Source of the DNA: Salmonella enterica subsp. arizonae
GTDB lineage: Bacteria; Pseudomonadota; Gammaproteobacteria; Enterobacterales; Enterobacteriaceae
Assembly (NCBI RefSeq): GCF_008692845.1
Contig: NZ_VXJW01000001.1
Span: 682,001 to 746,000 of the forward strand
Length of the DNA stretch: 64,000 nucleotides
Reading direction: 5' to 3'
In this document: positions 23,052 through 33,076 of the stretch, one piece after another
How the letters are laid out: the number at the start of each line of letters is the position of its first letter
Numbering within the stretch: the stretch's first letter is position 1
Made by a program: the position numbers and the translations under genes
The notes under the pieces: generated by a model
What the model was told of the DNA's origin: nothing
Databases searched by the model: none
What the model saw: the letters and a program-made list of their open reading frames with translations, nothing else

Positions 23052-24962
23052 TTACCCGGCAGATGGAATCGAGAGAAAGCGAACCGCACGGGCGATATCA
23101 CGCGTGCGCGGCGCAGGCGGCAGGCTGGCGAGAAACGTGGCGCCATAGGGCCGCATCACCAGCCGGTTATCACAAATGACTAACACCCCACGATCGTCCG
23201 CATCGCGAATCAGCCGCCCCACGCCCTGCTTCAGCGTAATCACCGCATCGGGCAACTGAACCTCGTCAAACGGATCGCCGCCGCGCAGACGACAGTCTTC
23301 CATTCGCGCTTTTAACAGCGGATCATCCGGGGAGGTAAACGGCAATTTGTCGATAATTACCAAAGATAAGGTATCGCCGCGCACGTCCACCCCTTCCCAG
23401 AAGCTACTGGTGGCGACGAGCAGCGCGTTGCCCGCGCTAACAAACTGCTGCAACAGTTGTCCTTTACTGGTTTCCCCTTGTAACAATACCGGCAGCGTCA
23501 TAGTGGCGCGAAACTGCTCCGCCAGATCGCGCATCATGGCATGCGAGGTGCATAGCATAAAACATCGCCCGTTATTGGCTTCGATAATCGGCCTTAGCAT
23601 CGCCGCCAACTGTCGCGCCGCGCCGGGCTGGTTGGTTTGCGGCAGGTTACGCGGTACGCAGAGTAACGCCTGGCGCGTATAGTCGAATGGACTGGGTAGC
23701 AGCATAGACTCTGACTGTTCAATCCCCAGACGCGCCGTAAAATGGCGGAGATCATCATTCACCGACAGCGTGGCTGAGGTAAAAATCCAGCTACCGGGCT
23801 TCTGCTCCATCACCTCTTTGAATTTGTCCGCCACGGTGAGCGGCGTCAGCGCCAGGGTGAAGTGGCGCGAGGTGCACTCATACCAGTAGCTGTATCCCGG
23901 CTGATTGATCTCTTTTAAGCGTTTCAGCCGTGAACGGTACAGCGTGGCGCGTTCAAAAGCCGCATCCAGCAGCGCCGAACGGCCCAGCGACAGTTTTGCC
24001 ACGTCGTAACAAAGCTCCAGCGTATCATCCAGCAGTAAAAATGCCCGTTGGATACGTGGGTCGGCTAACAGTTCACGCAAATTTCCCCGGTAGCCGGGCT
24101 CCCCCAGTTGCAGACGAAAATCCTGCGCGCTCTGGGCAAGGCGATCGGCGCATTTTTGCAACTGTTGGGTGTCTTTCAGTTCCGTCCGGTAGGCGATGGT
24201 GATGTCTTTTGCTAAATCCAGTAACTGACGGCTGGAGAGCGATTGTCCGAAATACTGACTGGCAATGTCAGGCAATTGGTGGGCTTCATCGAAGATCATC
24301 ACTTCGGCCTGAGGGATAAGTTCGCCAAATCCACTCTCTTTAACCACCATATCCGCAAGAAAAAGATGGTGGTTAACAATCACCACATCCGCATCCATCG
24401 CCTTTTTACGCGCTTTTACCACAAAGCACTCTTTGTAGAGCGGACAATCGCCGCCAAGGCAGTTGTCGTTGGTACTGGTGACCAGCGGCCAGGCCTGGGA
24501 ATCCTCCGCTACGCTGACGCAGGTGCTGATATCGCCATCCAGCGTCTGGTTGGACCAGGAACGCAGTAATATCACGTCGCTTAACGTTTGTACCGGTAAA
24601 TCGCCGCCCGCCAGCGCTTGTTGTTCCAGCCTCTCCAGACAGAGATAGTTTGAACGTCCTTTCAACAGGGCCGTCTTACCGGTAAACGCCAACGCTTTTG
24701 CTACCGTCGGCAGATCGCGGCTGTAGAGTTGATCCTGCAACGCTTTCGACCCGGTTGAAATAATGACTTTTTTCCCGGCGCGCAACGCCGGAGCGAGGTA
24801 AGCATAGGTCTTCCCGGTTCCGGTGCCAGCTTCAACAACCAGAGGCTGCGCATTTTCAATCGCTTGTGTCACGGCAACCGCCATTTGTCGCTGTGGTTCG
24901 CGCGGTTTAAAACCGGTTATCGCTTGGGCCAGTTGGCCATCTGCTGCAAAATCGTCCGTCAC
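23052..24962 (-). CDS. yoaA: DinG/XPD-family helicase YoaA
   Basis: A 636-residue superfamily 2 ATP-dependent helicase of the iron-sulfur DinG/XPD family. Seen: Walker A EAGTGTGKTYAYL, the Fe-S cysteines in the region CVSVAEDS...CLGGDCPLYKECF, the DEAHQL box II, ATSSFWEGVDVRG and motif VI QGVGRLIRD. Known: YoaA helps repair replication damage together with the polymerase III subunit HolC. The start is GTG at 24962. It is divergent from yoaB. Confidence 0.94.
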   Translation of the reverse strand: MTDDFAADGQLAQAITGFKPREPQRQMAVAVTQAIENAQPLVVEAGTGTGKTYAYLAPALRAGKKVIISTGSKALQDQLYSRDLPTVAKALAFTGKTALLKGRSNYLCLERLEQQALAGGDLPVQTLSDVILLRSWSNQTLDGDISTCVSVAEDSQAWPLVTSTNDNCLGGDCPLYKECFVVKARKKAMDADVVIVNHHLFLADMVVKESGFGELIPQAEVMIFDEAHQLPDIASQYFGQSLSSRQLLDLAKDITIAYRTELKDTQQLQKCADRLAQSAQDFRLQLGEPGYRGNLRELLADPRIQRAFLLLDDTLELCYDVAKLSLGRSALLDAAFERATLYRSRLKRLKEINQPGYSYWYECTSRHFTLALTPLTVADKFKEVMEQKPGSWIFTSATLSVNDDLRHFTARLGIEQSESMLLPSPFDYTRQALLCVPRNLPQTNQPGAARQLAAMLRPIIEANNGRCFMLCTSHAMMRDLAEQFRATMTLPVLLQGETSKGQLLQQFVSAGNALLVATSSFWEGVDVRGDTLSLVIIDKLPFTSPDDPLLKARMEDCRLRGGDPFDEVQLPDAVITLKQGVGRLIRDADDRGVLVICDNRLVMRPYGATFLASLPPAPRTRDIARAVRFLSIPSAG

Positions 24963-25092
24963 ACTGCCCCCTGTTAATTTGCACAGGGATTATGTCAGGG
25001 TGAAGAGGCTTACGCCAGTTGCAGAGGTGACTGCGGCGCCACATTATGGCAGTCTTGCGCCATTCAAATGGAAAACAAATGAGGAATAAATA

Positions 25093-25437
25093 ATGACTAT
25101 CGTGCGTATTGATGCCGAAGATCGTTGGTCAGACGTGGTGATCCACAATAATACCCTTTGGTATACCGGCGTGCCGGAAAACCTGGACGCCGATGCTTTC
25201 GGGCAAACGGCTAATACTCTGGCGCAGATTGATGCGGTGCTGGAAAAACAGGGCTCCAGTAAGTCACGTATTCTGGATGCCACTATTTTTCTGAGCGATA
25301 AAGCGGATTTTGCCGCCATGAATAAGGCGTGGGATGCGTGGGTCGTCGCAGGCCATGCGCCGGTACGCTGTACCGTACAGGCCGGGTTGATGAATCCAAA
25401 ATATAAAGTTGAGATTAAGATTGTCGCGGCGGTATAA
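25093..25437 (+). CDS. yoaB: RidA-family protein YoaB
   Basis: A 114-residue RidA/YjgF/UK114-family protein. Family members hydrolyse reactive enamine/imine intermediates, but this subgroup is less studied. Seen: the C-terminal signature HAPVRCTVQAGLMNPKYKVEI, which includes the conserved substrate-binding Arg of RidA proteins. RBS GAGGAATAAATA lies upstream. It is a single gene, convergent with yoaH. Confidence 0.93.
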   Translation: MTIVRIDAEDRWSDVVIHNNTLWYTGVPENLDADAFGQTANTLAQIDAVLEKQGSSKSRILDATIFLSDKADFAAMNKAWDAWVVAGHAPVRCTVQAGLMNPKYKVEIKIVAAV

Positions 25438-25442
25438 GCCGG

Positions 25443-25622
25443 TTATTCATCTTCATCCTCAAAACGCGCCACTATCCGCTCGCCGGTATGGTTGGCGCGA
25501 AGTTCGCCCGCCACCTGAGCAATCGCCTCCCCGCTGCTCATACCCTGCGACATCAATTCCTGGATACGTTCTACGGCTTTTTGCTGTTGTTCATGACTGA
25601 GTGAAGGTAAACCTGCAAACAT
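25443..25622 (-). CDS. yoaH: UPF0181 protein YoaH
   Basis: A 59-residue protein ([20 protein letters not shown] start, RFEDEDE end) nearly identical to my recollection of E. coli YoaH. The helical N-terminus and acidic C-terminus are typical of UPF0181. RBS AGGAG lies upstream of the ATG. It is divergent from pabB. Its function is unknown. Confidence 0.9.
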
Positions 25623-25705
25623 GATTAACTCCTGCTAAATTGTTAGCGCTAATTATTTCACGCTACCTGGCGGTAAGCCAGTAGTGTTGTAACGAGTCAG
25701 GAATG

Positions 25706-27067
25706 ATGAAGACGTTATCTCCCACTGTTATCACCTTACCTTGGCGTCCGGACGCCGCCGAACACTATTTTGCGCCCGTAAATCATTTGCCCTGGGCGAT
25801 GCTGCTGCATTCCGGTAATGCCATTCATCCGTATAATCGTTTTGATATTCTGGTCGCCGATCCTGTCACAATGCTGACCACGCGCGCGCAGGAAACCACA
25901 GTTTGTACTGCGGGCGCGACCACCGTCACTCTCGACGATCCGTTACGGGTTTTGCAAACACAACTGGAGAAACTGCCTTTTCATCCTCGGCCCGATCCTG
26001 ACTTACCCTTTCAGGGGGGCGCGCTGGGTCTGTTTGGTTACGATCTGGGGCGGCGTTTCGAAACTCTGCCCGATACTGCCGCGCACGATATCGCTGTACC
26101 AGATATGGCGATTGGCATTTACGACTGGGCGCTGATTGTCGATCACCAAAAACAGGTGGTATCGCTGATAAGCTATCACGATGCCGACGCCCGATATCGC
26201 TGGCTCACCCGCCAGCGCGCGCCAACCCGGACGCCTTTTACGCTTACCTCGGCCTGGCAATCCAATATGACGCGTTGCGAGTACGGCGAAAGGTTTCGTC
26301 AGGTACAGGCCTGGCTGCACAGCGGCGACTGCTATCAGGTCAACCTTTCCCAGCGTTTTCAGGCGGGCTACGAGGGTGATGAGTGGCAGGCTTTCGAACG
26401 CCTTAACCGTGCAAATCGCGCCCCGTTTAGCGCCTTTCTTCGTCTGCATGATGGCGTCATATTGAGTCTTTCTCCCGAGCGTTTTATCCAACTGGAAAAC
26501 GGCCATATCCAGACGCGCCCGATCAAAGGTACGCTGCCACGACTTAACGATCCGCAGGCGGATCGCCAGCAAGCGCAAAAACTGGCTAACTCAACGAAAG
26601 ATCGCGCCGAAAATTTAATGATCGTCGATTTGATGCGTAACGACATTGGCCGGGTCGCCGTACCGGGCTCGGTGAAGGTGCCGGAACTGTTCGTCGTCGA
26701 ACCATTTCCTGGCGTTCACCATCTGGTCAGCACCATTACCGCCCGCTTACCGGACTCGCTTCATGCCACCGACCTGCTGCGCGCCGCCTTTCCCGGCGGC
26801 TCCATTACCGGCGCGCCTAAAGTACGGGCAATGGAAATTATCGACGAGCTGGAGCCGCAGCGACGCAACGCCTGGTGCGGCAGCATTGGTTATCTGAGTT
26901 TCTGCGGCAACATGGATACCAGTATTACCATCCGCACCGTCACAGCGACGCAGGGCCAACTCTACTGCTCAGCCGGAGGCGGTATCGTGGCCGATAGCAA
27001 GGAAGAAGCGGAATATCAGGAAACCTTTGATAAAGTTAATCGTATCCTGCACCCACTGGAGAATTAA
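25706..27067 (+). CDS. pabB: Aminodeoxychorismate synthase component I
   Basis: A 453-residue chorismate-binding enzyme that, with the glutaminase PabA, makes 4-amino-4-deoxychorismate for folate synthesis. Seen: the N-terminal domain, then the chorismate-binding domain (about 190-450) with RPIKGTLPR (the catalytic Lys of PIKGT), AENLMIVDLMRNDIGR and GGSITGAPK. The second of two adjacent ATGs is chosen because GGA sits only one base before the first. nudL begins 3 bases after the stop. Confidence 0.95.
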   Translation: MKTLSPTVITLPWRPDAAEHYFAPVNHLPWAMLLHSGNAIHPYNRFDILVADPVTMLTTRAQETTVCTAGATTVTLDDPLRVLQTQLEKLPFHPRPDPDLPFQGGALGLFGYDLGRRFETLPDTAAHDIAVPDMAIGIYDWALIVDHQKQVVSLISYHDADARYRWLTRQRAPTRTPFTLTSAWQSNMTRCEYGERFRQVQAWLHSGDCYQVNLSQRFQAGYEGDEWQAFERLNRANRAPFSAFLRLHDGVILSLSPERFIQLENGHIQTRPIKGTLPRLNDPQADRQQAQKLANSTKDRAENLMIVDLMRNDIGRVAVPGSVKVPELFVVEPFPGVHHLVSTITARLPDSLHATDLLRAAFPGGSITGAPKVRAMEIIDELEPQRRNAWCGSIGYLSFCGNMDTSITIRTVTATQGQLYCSAGGGIVADSKEEAEYQETFDKVNRILHPLEN

Positions 27068-27070
27068 TAC

Positions 27071-27649
27071 GTGGATACCAGCCGTCTGACGCTTGATCAT
27101 TTCTTATCGCGCTTTCAGCTTTTGCGCCCGCAGATTACTCATGAAACGTTAAATCAACGTCAGGCCGCCGTACTGATCCCTGTGGTTCGCCGCCCCCAGC
27201 CGGGGCTACTCTTAACCCAGCGCGCTGTTCATTTGCGCAAACACGCCGGACAGGTCGCCTTTCCCGGCGGCGCTGTGGACAGTTCTGATGCTTCGCTTAT
27301 CGCCGCCGCGCTTCGCGAAGCGCAGGAGGAAGTCGCCATCCCGCCGGAGGCCGTGGAAGTGATTGGCGTTTTACCGCCGATAGACAGCGTGACCGGTTTT
27401 CAGGTAACGCCAGTGGTCGGCATTATTCCGTCAGACCTCCCTTGGCGCGCAAGTGAAGACGAAGTATCTGCGGTCTTTGAAATGCCGCTGGCGCAAGCGT
27501 TGCATCTGGGTCGATATCATCCGATCGATGTTTACCGTCGCGGTAATTCGCACCGCGTATGGCTCTCCTGGTATGAACATTATTTCGTCTGGGGCATGAC
27601 CGCTAGCATCATTCGTGAGTTGGCGCTGCAAATCGGCGTGAAGCCCTGA
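27071..27649 (+). CDS. nudL: Nudix hydrolase NudL (CoA pyrophosphatase family)
   Basis: A 192-residue Nudix protein of the CoA-pyrophosphohydrolase-like subgroup (UPF0035), formerly YeaB. Seen: the Nudix box with G(x5)E(x7)REAQEEV from about residue 68, and the preceding [16 protein letters not shown] signature typical of the subgroup. The start is GTG at 27071, 3 bases after pabB, so it is probably co-transcribed and translationally coupled. The substrate is unproven. Confidence 0.92.
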   Translation: MDTSRLTLDHFLSRFQLLRPQITHETLNQRQAAVLIPVVRRPQPGLLLTQRAVHLRKHAGQVAFPGGAVDSSDASLIAAALREAQEEVAIPPEAVEVIGVLPPIDSVTGFQVTPVVGIIPSDLPWRASEDEVSAVFEMPLAQALHLGRYHPIDVYRRGNSHRVWLSWYEHYFVWGMTASIIRELALQIGVKP

Positions 27650-27903
27650 CTATACACCACATCATTCCATTCGGCTAAGCGAACCCAGCCAACCAGATAC
27701 CTCCTGAAGGTTGACGTGTATATACTTAACTTTACGCGCGCAAGACACGACTTGAGATTACTGTCGCAATATTAGTAAAAACGCGGTTATTCATTAGTTT
27801 AATTCATGTGAATAGTTAAGCTGATGCCAGCGTTCCCTCTTACACTATGCGCAGTTATAACATCGTAACCGGAAGCCCCGGTTGCCCTGTCAGGAGTATT
27901 ATC

Positions 27904-29268
27904 GTGATTAGCCTATTCGACATGTTTAAGGTAGGGATTGGTCCCTCCTCTTCCCACACTGTTGGCCCGATGAAGGCCGGTAAACAGTTCGTCGATGACC
28001 TGGTCGAAAAAGGATTACTGGATAACGTTACCCGCGTCGCTGTCGATGTCTACGGCTCGCTGTCGCTGACGGGGAAAGGTCACCATACCGATATCGCCAT
28101 TATTATGGGTCTGGCGGGTAATGAACCCGCTACCGTGGATATTGATAGTATCCCCGGTTTTATTCGTGACGTCGAAACGCGCGAGCGTCTGTTACTGGCC
28201 CAGGGACGTCACGAAGTCGATTTCCCGAAAGATGACGGAATGAGTTTTCACAACGGCAATTTGCCGCTGCATGAAAACGGGATGCAGATCCACGCCTGGC
28301 ATAACGACACGGTCATTTATAGCCAGACGTACTATTCCATCGGCGGCGGCTTTATCGTTGATGAAGCGCATTTCGGCCAGGAAGCGACGAATGAGGTTAC
28401 TGTACCTTATCCGTTTAAATCGGCGAAAGAAATGCTGGAGTATTGCAGCAGTACCGGCCTTTCACTCTCCGGCATGGTGATGCAAAACGAACTGGCGCTG
28501 CATAGCAAGAAAGAGATTGAAGAGTATTTCGGTCACGTCTGGCAGACCATGCAGGCCTGTATTGATCGCGGTATGAATACCGAAGGCGTGCTGCCAGGGC
28601 CGCTGCGCGTACCGCGTCGCGCCTCTGCGCTGCGTCGTATGCTGGTTTCCAGCGATAAGCTTTCCAACGATCCGATGAACGTCATTGACTGGGTGAACAT
28701 GTTTGCTCTGGCGGTGAACGAAGAGAACGCGGCGGGCGGCCGCGTCGTGACGGCGCCCACCAACGGCGCATGTGGCATCGTTCCTGCGGTACTGGCTTAC
28801 TACGACCATTTTATTGAGTCTGTCAGTCCGGATATTTACACACGCTACTTCCTGGCGGCAGGCGCTATTGGCGCACTGTATAAGATGAACGCGTCTATTT
28901 CCGGCGCGGAGGTCGGCTGTCAGGGCGAAGTCGGCGTCGCCTGTTCGATGGCAGCAGCAGGCCTTGCTGAACTGCTGGGCGCCAGCCCGGAACAGGTTTG
29001 CGTTGCCGCTGAAATCGGCATGGAGCATAACCTGGGACTGACCTGCGACCCGGTTGCCGGCCAGGTTCAGGTGCCGTGTATTGAGCGTAACGCCATTGCC
29101 TCGGTTAAAGCGATCAACGCAGCGCGTATGGCTATGCGTCGAACCAGCGCGCCGCGCGTCTCATTGGATAAAGTCATCGAAACGATGTACGAGACCGGAA
29201 AAGATATGAACGCAAAATACCGTGAAACTTCGCGCGGCGGGCTTGCCATTAAAGTCCAGTGTGATTAA
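27904..29268 (+). CDS. sdaA: L-serine deaminase I
   Basis: A 454-residue [4Fe-4S] enzyme that converts L-serine to pyruvate and ammonia. Seen: the N-terminal motif KVGIGPSSSHTVGPMKAG, the GAEVGCQGEVGVACSMAAAG block with cluster cysteines, and the GLTCDPVAGQVQVPC motif. The start is GTG at 27904, 8 bases after CAGGAG. Of the paralogues SdaA and SdaB, this locus next to nudL is sdaA. A hairpin terminator follows. Confidence 0.96.
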   Translation: MISLFDMFKVGIGPSSSHTVGPMKAGKQFVDDLVEKGLLDNVTRVAVDVYGSLSLTGKGHHTDIAIIMGLAGNEPATVDIDSIPGFIRDVETRERLLLAQGRHEVDFPKDDGMSFHNGNLPLHENGMQIHAWHNDTVIYSQTYYSIGGGFIVDEAHFGQEATNEVTVPYPFKSAKEMLEYCSSTGLSLSGMVMQNELALHSKKEIEEYFGHVWQTMQACIDRGMNTEGVLPGPLRVPRRASALRRMLVSSDKLSNDPMNVIDWVNMFALAVNEENAAGGRVVTAPTNGACGIVPAVLAYYDHFIESVSPDIYTRYFLAAGAIGALYKMNASISGAEVGCQGEVGVACSMAAAGLAELLGASPEQVCVAAEIGMEHNLGLTCDPVAGQVQVPCIERNAIASVKAINAARMAMRRTSAPRVSLDKVIETMYETGKDMNAKYRETSRGGLAIKVQCD

Positions 29269-29296
29269 ACGCCATTTCTTGCGTTAATTCCCTCCC

Positions 29297-29330
29297 TTCG
29301 CCCATCTGCTACGGATGGGCGAAATTTTTT
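29297..29330 (+). terminator. Intrinsic terminator of sdaA
   Basis: TTCGCCCATC and GGATGGGCGAA pair around TGCTAC and are followed by a T-rich run, 28 bases after the sdaA stop. Confidence 0.85.
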
Positions 29331-29417
29331 GCCTCTTGCTCGTCGACTCCACGTTTCCCCACTACACTTGCTGTGTCGCGGTTGGCTTTTGTCGCCAACG
29401 CTTATTGGGCGGCCTGC

Positions 29418-31016
29418 ATGCAAACAGCACAACGGATCATTAATCATTATCGCCGTAATCGTTTCATTGTTTGCACGATTTGTGCACTGACCACGCTCAT
29501 TCTTACGTTGAGCATCCGATTTATTTCGGAGCGGAACTTAAATCACCATCGCACGGTTGCGTTCGCCAGTCATGCCGTTGATGCGCTGGATAATGTTTTG
29601 CATCCCCTCCAGGTCGGACGAAACGTTCTGCTACCATTGCTTGAGCTTCCGTGCGCTACCGCGCATCTGCCGTTGCGGAAACAAGCCGCCCGCCTGCAAA
29701 CCATTCGTTCTATCGGGCTGGTGAAAGAAGGCATTCTCTACTGCTCCAGCGTCTTTGGCGCCCGTAACATTCCCATCCGCCAGCTTCAGCCTGCTCTCCC
29801 CGCAGCCGGCGATCTATTGCTGCTTTCCACAGATCAATCGTTACTGAAGGGAAGTCCAATCCTCATTCAGTGGTATCCGGCTTCTGCCAATGGCCAGGAT
29901 GGCGTGATGGAAATTGTGAATATCGACTTGCTGACGACCATGCTACTTGAGCCGCAGCAGCCGCAGATTACCAGCGCCAGTCTGACGGTTGGCAAACGGC
30001 ACCTATTATATGGTCGGGGCGTGGTCGATAATCTTCCGGAATTAAAAAATGAAGAGCGTTACCAGCGCTCATCGCAGCACTTCCCTTTTACTATCAGCGT
30101 CACCGGGCCATCGGCAGGCAAACTGGCGTTTAAACATCTGCCGACGCAGTTACCGCTGGCCGTATTGCTGAGTCTGTTGATCGGTTATATCGCCTGGCTG
30201 GCGACAGCCAGTAGAATGAGCTTTTCCTGGGAGATTAATCTGGCTCTCGCCGAACGGGAGTTTGAGCTTTTTTGCCAGCCGTTGCTTAATGCCCGCACGC
30301 AGCAATGTACCGGCGTTGAGATTCTGTTACGCTGGAACAACCCGCGCCAGGGCTGGATCTCACCGGATGTTTTTATTCCTATCGCCGAAGAACATAACCT
30401 GATAGCCCCGCTCACCCGCTATGTGATTGCAGAAACCATTCGACAACGGCACTACCTCCCCATAAGTCACCAGTTTCATGTCGGCATCAATGTTGCGGCA
30501 AGCCATTTCCGACACGGCGTGCTCCTAAGGGATCTGAATCAGTACTGGTTTAGTGCGGAACCTGTTCAGCAACTGGTGCTGGAGCTCACGGAACGCGACG
30601 CGTTGCTTGACGTTGACTACCGCCTGATGCGCGAGCTGCATCGTAAAGGCGTGAAGTTAGCCATTGATGATTTTGGCACAGGAAACAGCTCGCTCTCCTG
30701 GCTGGAAAAGCTACGTCCGGATATTTTGAAAATTGATAAATCCTTTACCGCCGCCATCGGCACCGATGCGGTAAATTCCACCGTGACCGATATTATTATC
30801 GCGCTGGGACAAAGACTGAATATTGAACTGGTTGCGGAGGGCGTTGAAAACCAGGCGCAGGCACAATATTTGCGCCAGCACGGCGTTCAAATGTTGCAGG
30901 GATATCTCTATGCGAAGCCTATGCCAATTAGCGAATTCCCGCAGTGGCTGGCGGGCAGCCCTCCGCCGCCCGCCCGGCATAACGGACAAATTATGCCCGC
31001 TATGCCTCATCTATAG
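29418..31016 (+). CDS. pdeD: Cyclic-di-GMP phosphodiesterase PdeD (YoaD)
   Basis: A 532-residue inner membrane EAL protein that degrades c-di-GMP to pGpG. Layout: N-terminal membrane segment (about 17-38), periplasmic CSS-motif sensor domain (with YCSSVFG), second membrane segment (about 230-250), cytoplasmic EAL domain (about 260-520). The EAL motif reads EILLRW. The downstream metal and catalytic blocks LELTERDALLD, LAIDDFGTGNSSLSWL and LKIDKSF are present, as is LVAEGVEN. The start is the ATG at 29418. Known: the CSS loop responds to periplasmic thiol state. Confidence 0.93.
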   Translation: MQTAQRIINHYRRNRFIVCTICALTTLILTLSIRFISERNLNHHRTVAFASHAVDALDNVLHPLQVGRNVLLPLLELPCATAHLPLRKQAARLQTIRSIGLVKEGILYCSSVFGARNIPIRQLQPALPAAGDLLLLSTDQSLLKGSPILIQWYPASANGQDGVMEIVNIDLLTTMLLEPQQPQITSASLTVGKRHLLYGRGVVDNLPELKNEERYQRSSQHFPFTISVTGPSAGKLAFKHLPTQLPLAVLLSLLIGYIAWLATASRMSFSWEINLALAEREFELFCQPLLNARTQQCTGVEILLRWNNPRQGWISPDVFIPIAEEHNLIAPLTRYVIAETIRQRHYLPISHQFHVGINVAASHFRHGVLLRDLNQYWFSAEPVQQLVLELTERDALLDVDYRLMRELHRKGVKLAIDDFGTGNSSLSWLEKLRPDILKIDKSFTAAIGTDAVNSTVTDIIIALGQRLNIELVAEGVENQAQAQYLRQHGVQMLQGYLYAKPMPISEFPQWLAGSPPPPARHNGQIMPAMPHL

Positions 31017-31045
31017 GCCAAAGCAATCCTCTGCATTAGAGGCTA

Positions 31046-32605
31046 TTATTCCTCTTCGTCGTGAGCAGGCTGTTCTTTAACAATCCGAACCAGATCGACA
31101 CGATAGTCATTAGCTTCGACAATGGTGATCCGCAGCGGCGGAACGTCAATGACGTCACCCACACGCGGAATATGACCTTTAGCGGCAATCACTAAGCCGG
31201 CGACCGTCGCAATATCGCCCTCTTCGTTCACCAGATGGTCAACGTCCAGCGCCTGCTGTAGCGCATGGAGATCAGTGCCGCCCTTCACTACCCACCCCCC
31301 GGCATCGGCAACGATTTCCGGCGTTTCATCGGCATCCGGGAATTCACCGGCAATCGCTTCCAGAACATCCAACGGCGTAACCAGCCCCTGTACCACGCCG
31401 AACTCGTTAGTGACGATAACAAAACTGCCGCGCGCGCGGCGCAGAACGCCTAGCAAATTGATAGGATCAAGCGTCTCCGGCACTACTATCGCCGGGGAAG
31501 ACGCGGCGATAGCAGCAACATCCGCGCCCTCTTCCAGCGCTACCAGTAACTCTTTCGCCCGAACGATACCGATAATTTCATCCAGCTCACCCCGACATAT
31601 CGGGAATAGACTATGCGGAGAAGAGAGCAACTGCTGACGGATTTCAGCTACGCTGAGATTCGCATCCACCCAACTAATTTCGCCTCTCGGCGTCATAATG
31701 CTGCGCAGGGAGCGCGACGCCAACGTCAGTACGCCGTTAATCATATAGCGTTCTTCTTCGGCGAAGGCGCCTTCCGGCACCGGCATCGCGGCCGGGCTAT
31801 CCGTTTCATGCTGCGTATTCGCCTGGCGTTTACCGCCCATCAGACGCAGGATAGCGTCCGCAGTACGCGCGCGCAGCGGTAACGTGGACTGATGACGGAT
31901 AAAGTTACGGCGCGCAATCTGGTTAAACACTTCAATAATGATTGAGAAACCAATCGCCGCGTACAGGTAGCCTTTCGGAATATGGAAACCAAACCCTTCC
32001 GCAACCAGACTCAAGCCGATCATCAGCAGGAAGCTCAGACAGAGCACCACCACCGTCGGATGCTGGTTGACAAAACGGGTCAGCGGTTTTGACGCCAGTA
32101 GCATCATCGCCATCGCAATCACTACCGCCGCCATCATCACCGGCAGATGGTTCACCATGCCTACCGCCGTAATCACGGCGTCCAGCGAGAAGACCGCATC
32201 CAGGATAACAATCTGCGTGACCACGACCCAGAAGCTCGCATAACCTTTACCGTGTCCGGCGTCATGTTCGCGGTTTTCCAGACGTTCATGCAGCTCGGTG
32301 GTTGCTTTAAACAGCAGGAATATCCCGCCTAGTAGCATAATTAAATCGCGACCGGAGAAGGTAAAATCCCAGACGGTAAAGAGCGGCTTTGTTAAAGTCA
32401 CCATCCACGAAATAATCGACAGCAGCGCCAGACGCATAATCAGCGCCAGCGAGAGCCCGATCAGGCGCGCTTTGTCACGCTGCTTTGGCGGCAGTTTGTC
32501 GGCCAGGATCGCGATAAACACCAGGTTATCGATTCCCAGTACAATTTCCAGGACGACAAGCGTGAGTAAACCCGCCAAAATTGAGGGATCCATTAATAAT
32601 TCCAT
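31046..32605 (-). CDS. yoaE: TerC-family membrane protein with CBS pair, YoaE
   Basis: A 519-residue inner membrane protein. Domains: TerC-like membrane domain with about seven segments (1-235, with the conserved [15 protein letters not shown] and [18 protein letters not shown] acidic motifs), two CBS domains (about 290-415), and a CorC/HlyC transporter-associated domain at the C-terminus. TerC proteins are linked to metal, especially manganese, homeostasis, but the YoaE substrate is unproven. It is divergent from manX across 471 bases and convergent with pdeD. Confidence 0.92.
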   Translation of the reverse strand: MELLMDPSILAGLLTLVVLEIVLGIDNLVFIAILADKLPPKQRDKARLIGLSLALIMRLALLSIISWMVTLTKPLFTVWDFTFSGRDLIMLLGGIFLLFKATTELHERLENREHDAGHGKGYASFWVVVTQIVILDAVFSLDAVITAVGMVNHLPVMMAAVVIAMAMMLLASKPLTRFVNQHPTVVVLCLSFLLMIGLSLVAEGFGFHIPKGYLYAAIGFSIIIEVFNQIARRNFIRHQSTLPLRARTADAILRLMGGKRQANTQHETDSPAAMPVPEGAFAEEERYMINGVLTLASRSLRSIMTPRGEISWVDANLSVAEIRQQLLSSPHSLFPICRGELDEIIGIVRAKELLVALEEGADVAAIAASSPAIVVPETLDPINLLGVLRRARGSFVIVTNEFGVVQGLVTPLDVLEAIAGEFPDADETPEIVADAGGWVVKGGTDLHALQQALDVDHLVNEEGDIATVAGLVIAAKGHIPRVGDVIDVPPLRITIVEANDYRVDLVRIVKEQPAHDEEE

Positions 32606-33076
32606 GGCAATCTCCTGCTTAAGGAATGACTAAACGGTGCCCACAACATCTCAAAGGATGCAGGCGGTAACGCGATAAACAAAGTAAGATTATGGCAAGG
32701 TATGCCAGATTGACAGGCGCAAAAAGGCCAAAAAGTGAAATGACGTCGGTGACGATCCATACAACGGGCTGCTGCCCTATACCCCATTCTAATTAAACGG
32801 AAGCTAAACATAACAGAGGCAACTCTTTTTTGGCAAAGATTTACCTTCCTTTGCAAAGAGATGTAACCGGAATATTTTACACTTCGAAATTTCTCATTAT
32901 CGAAAACAAAATTACGGATCTCCATCACACAAAATATTTTTTTCGATATCTAAAATAATTCACGAAAATCATGCGTTTTTCGTTGTACCCCTGATCTGAA
33001 TCGATTCGATTGCGGACGGCGATTCAAAAATACATCTGTCAAGTCGATGTGTTGACAATAATAAAGGAGGTAGCAA
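32606..33076. other. yoaE-manX divergent control region
   Basis: A 471-base AT-rich non-coding region. It holds the manXYZ promoter elements near its right half. No convincing small gene was seen; the ORF on the minus strand at 32593-32928 lacks a good RBS and has unlikely composition. Confidence 0.6.
32880..32965. promoter_or_regulatory. Probable Mlc/CRP region of manXYZ
   Basis: This AT-rich stretch contains two CGAAA/TTTCG-bearing palindrome-like blocks (ACTTCGAAATTTCTCATTAT, and TTTTTTCGATATCTAAAATA further on) and a CRP half-site TCACACA near 32929. manXYZ is known to be repressed by Mlc and activated by CRP. The exact boundaries are my inference from the consensus. Confidence 0.4.
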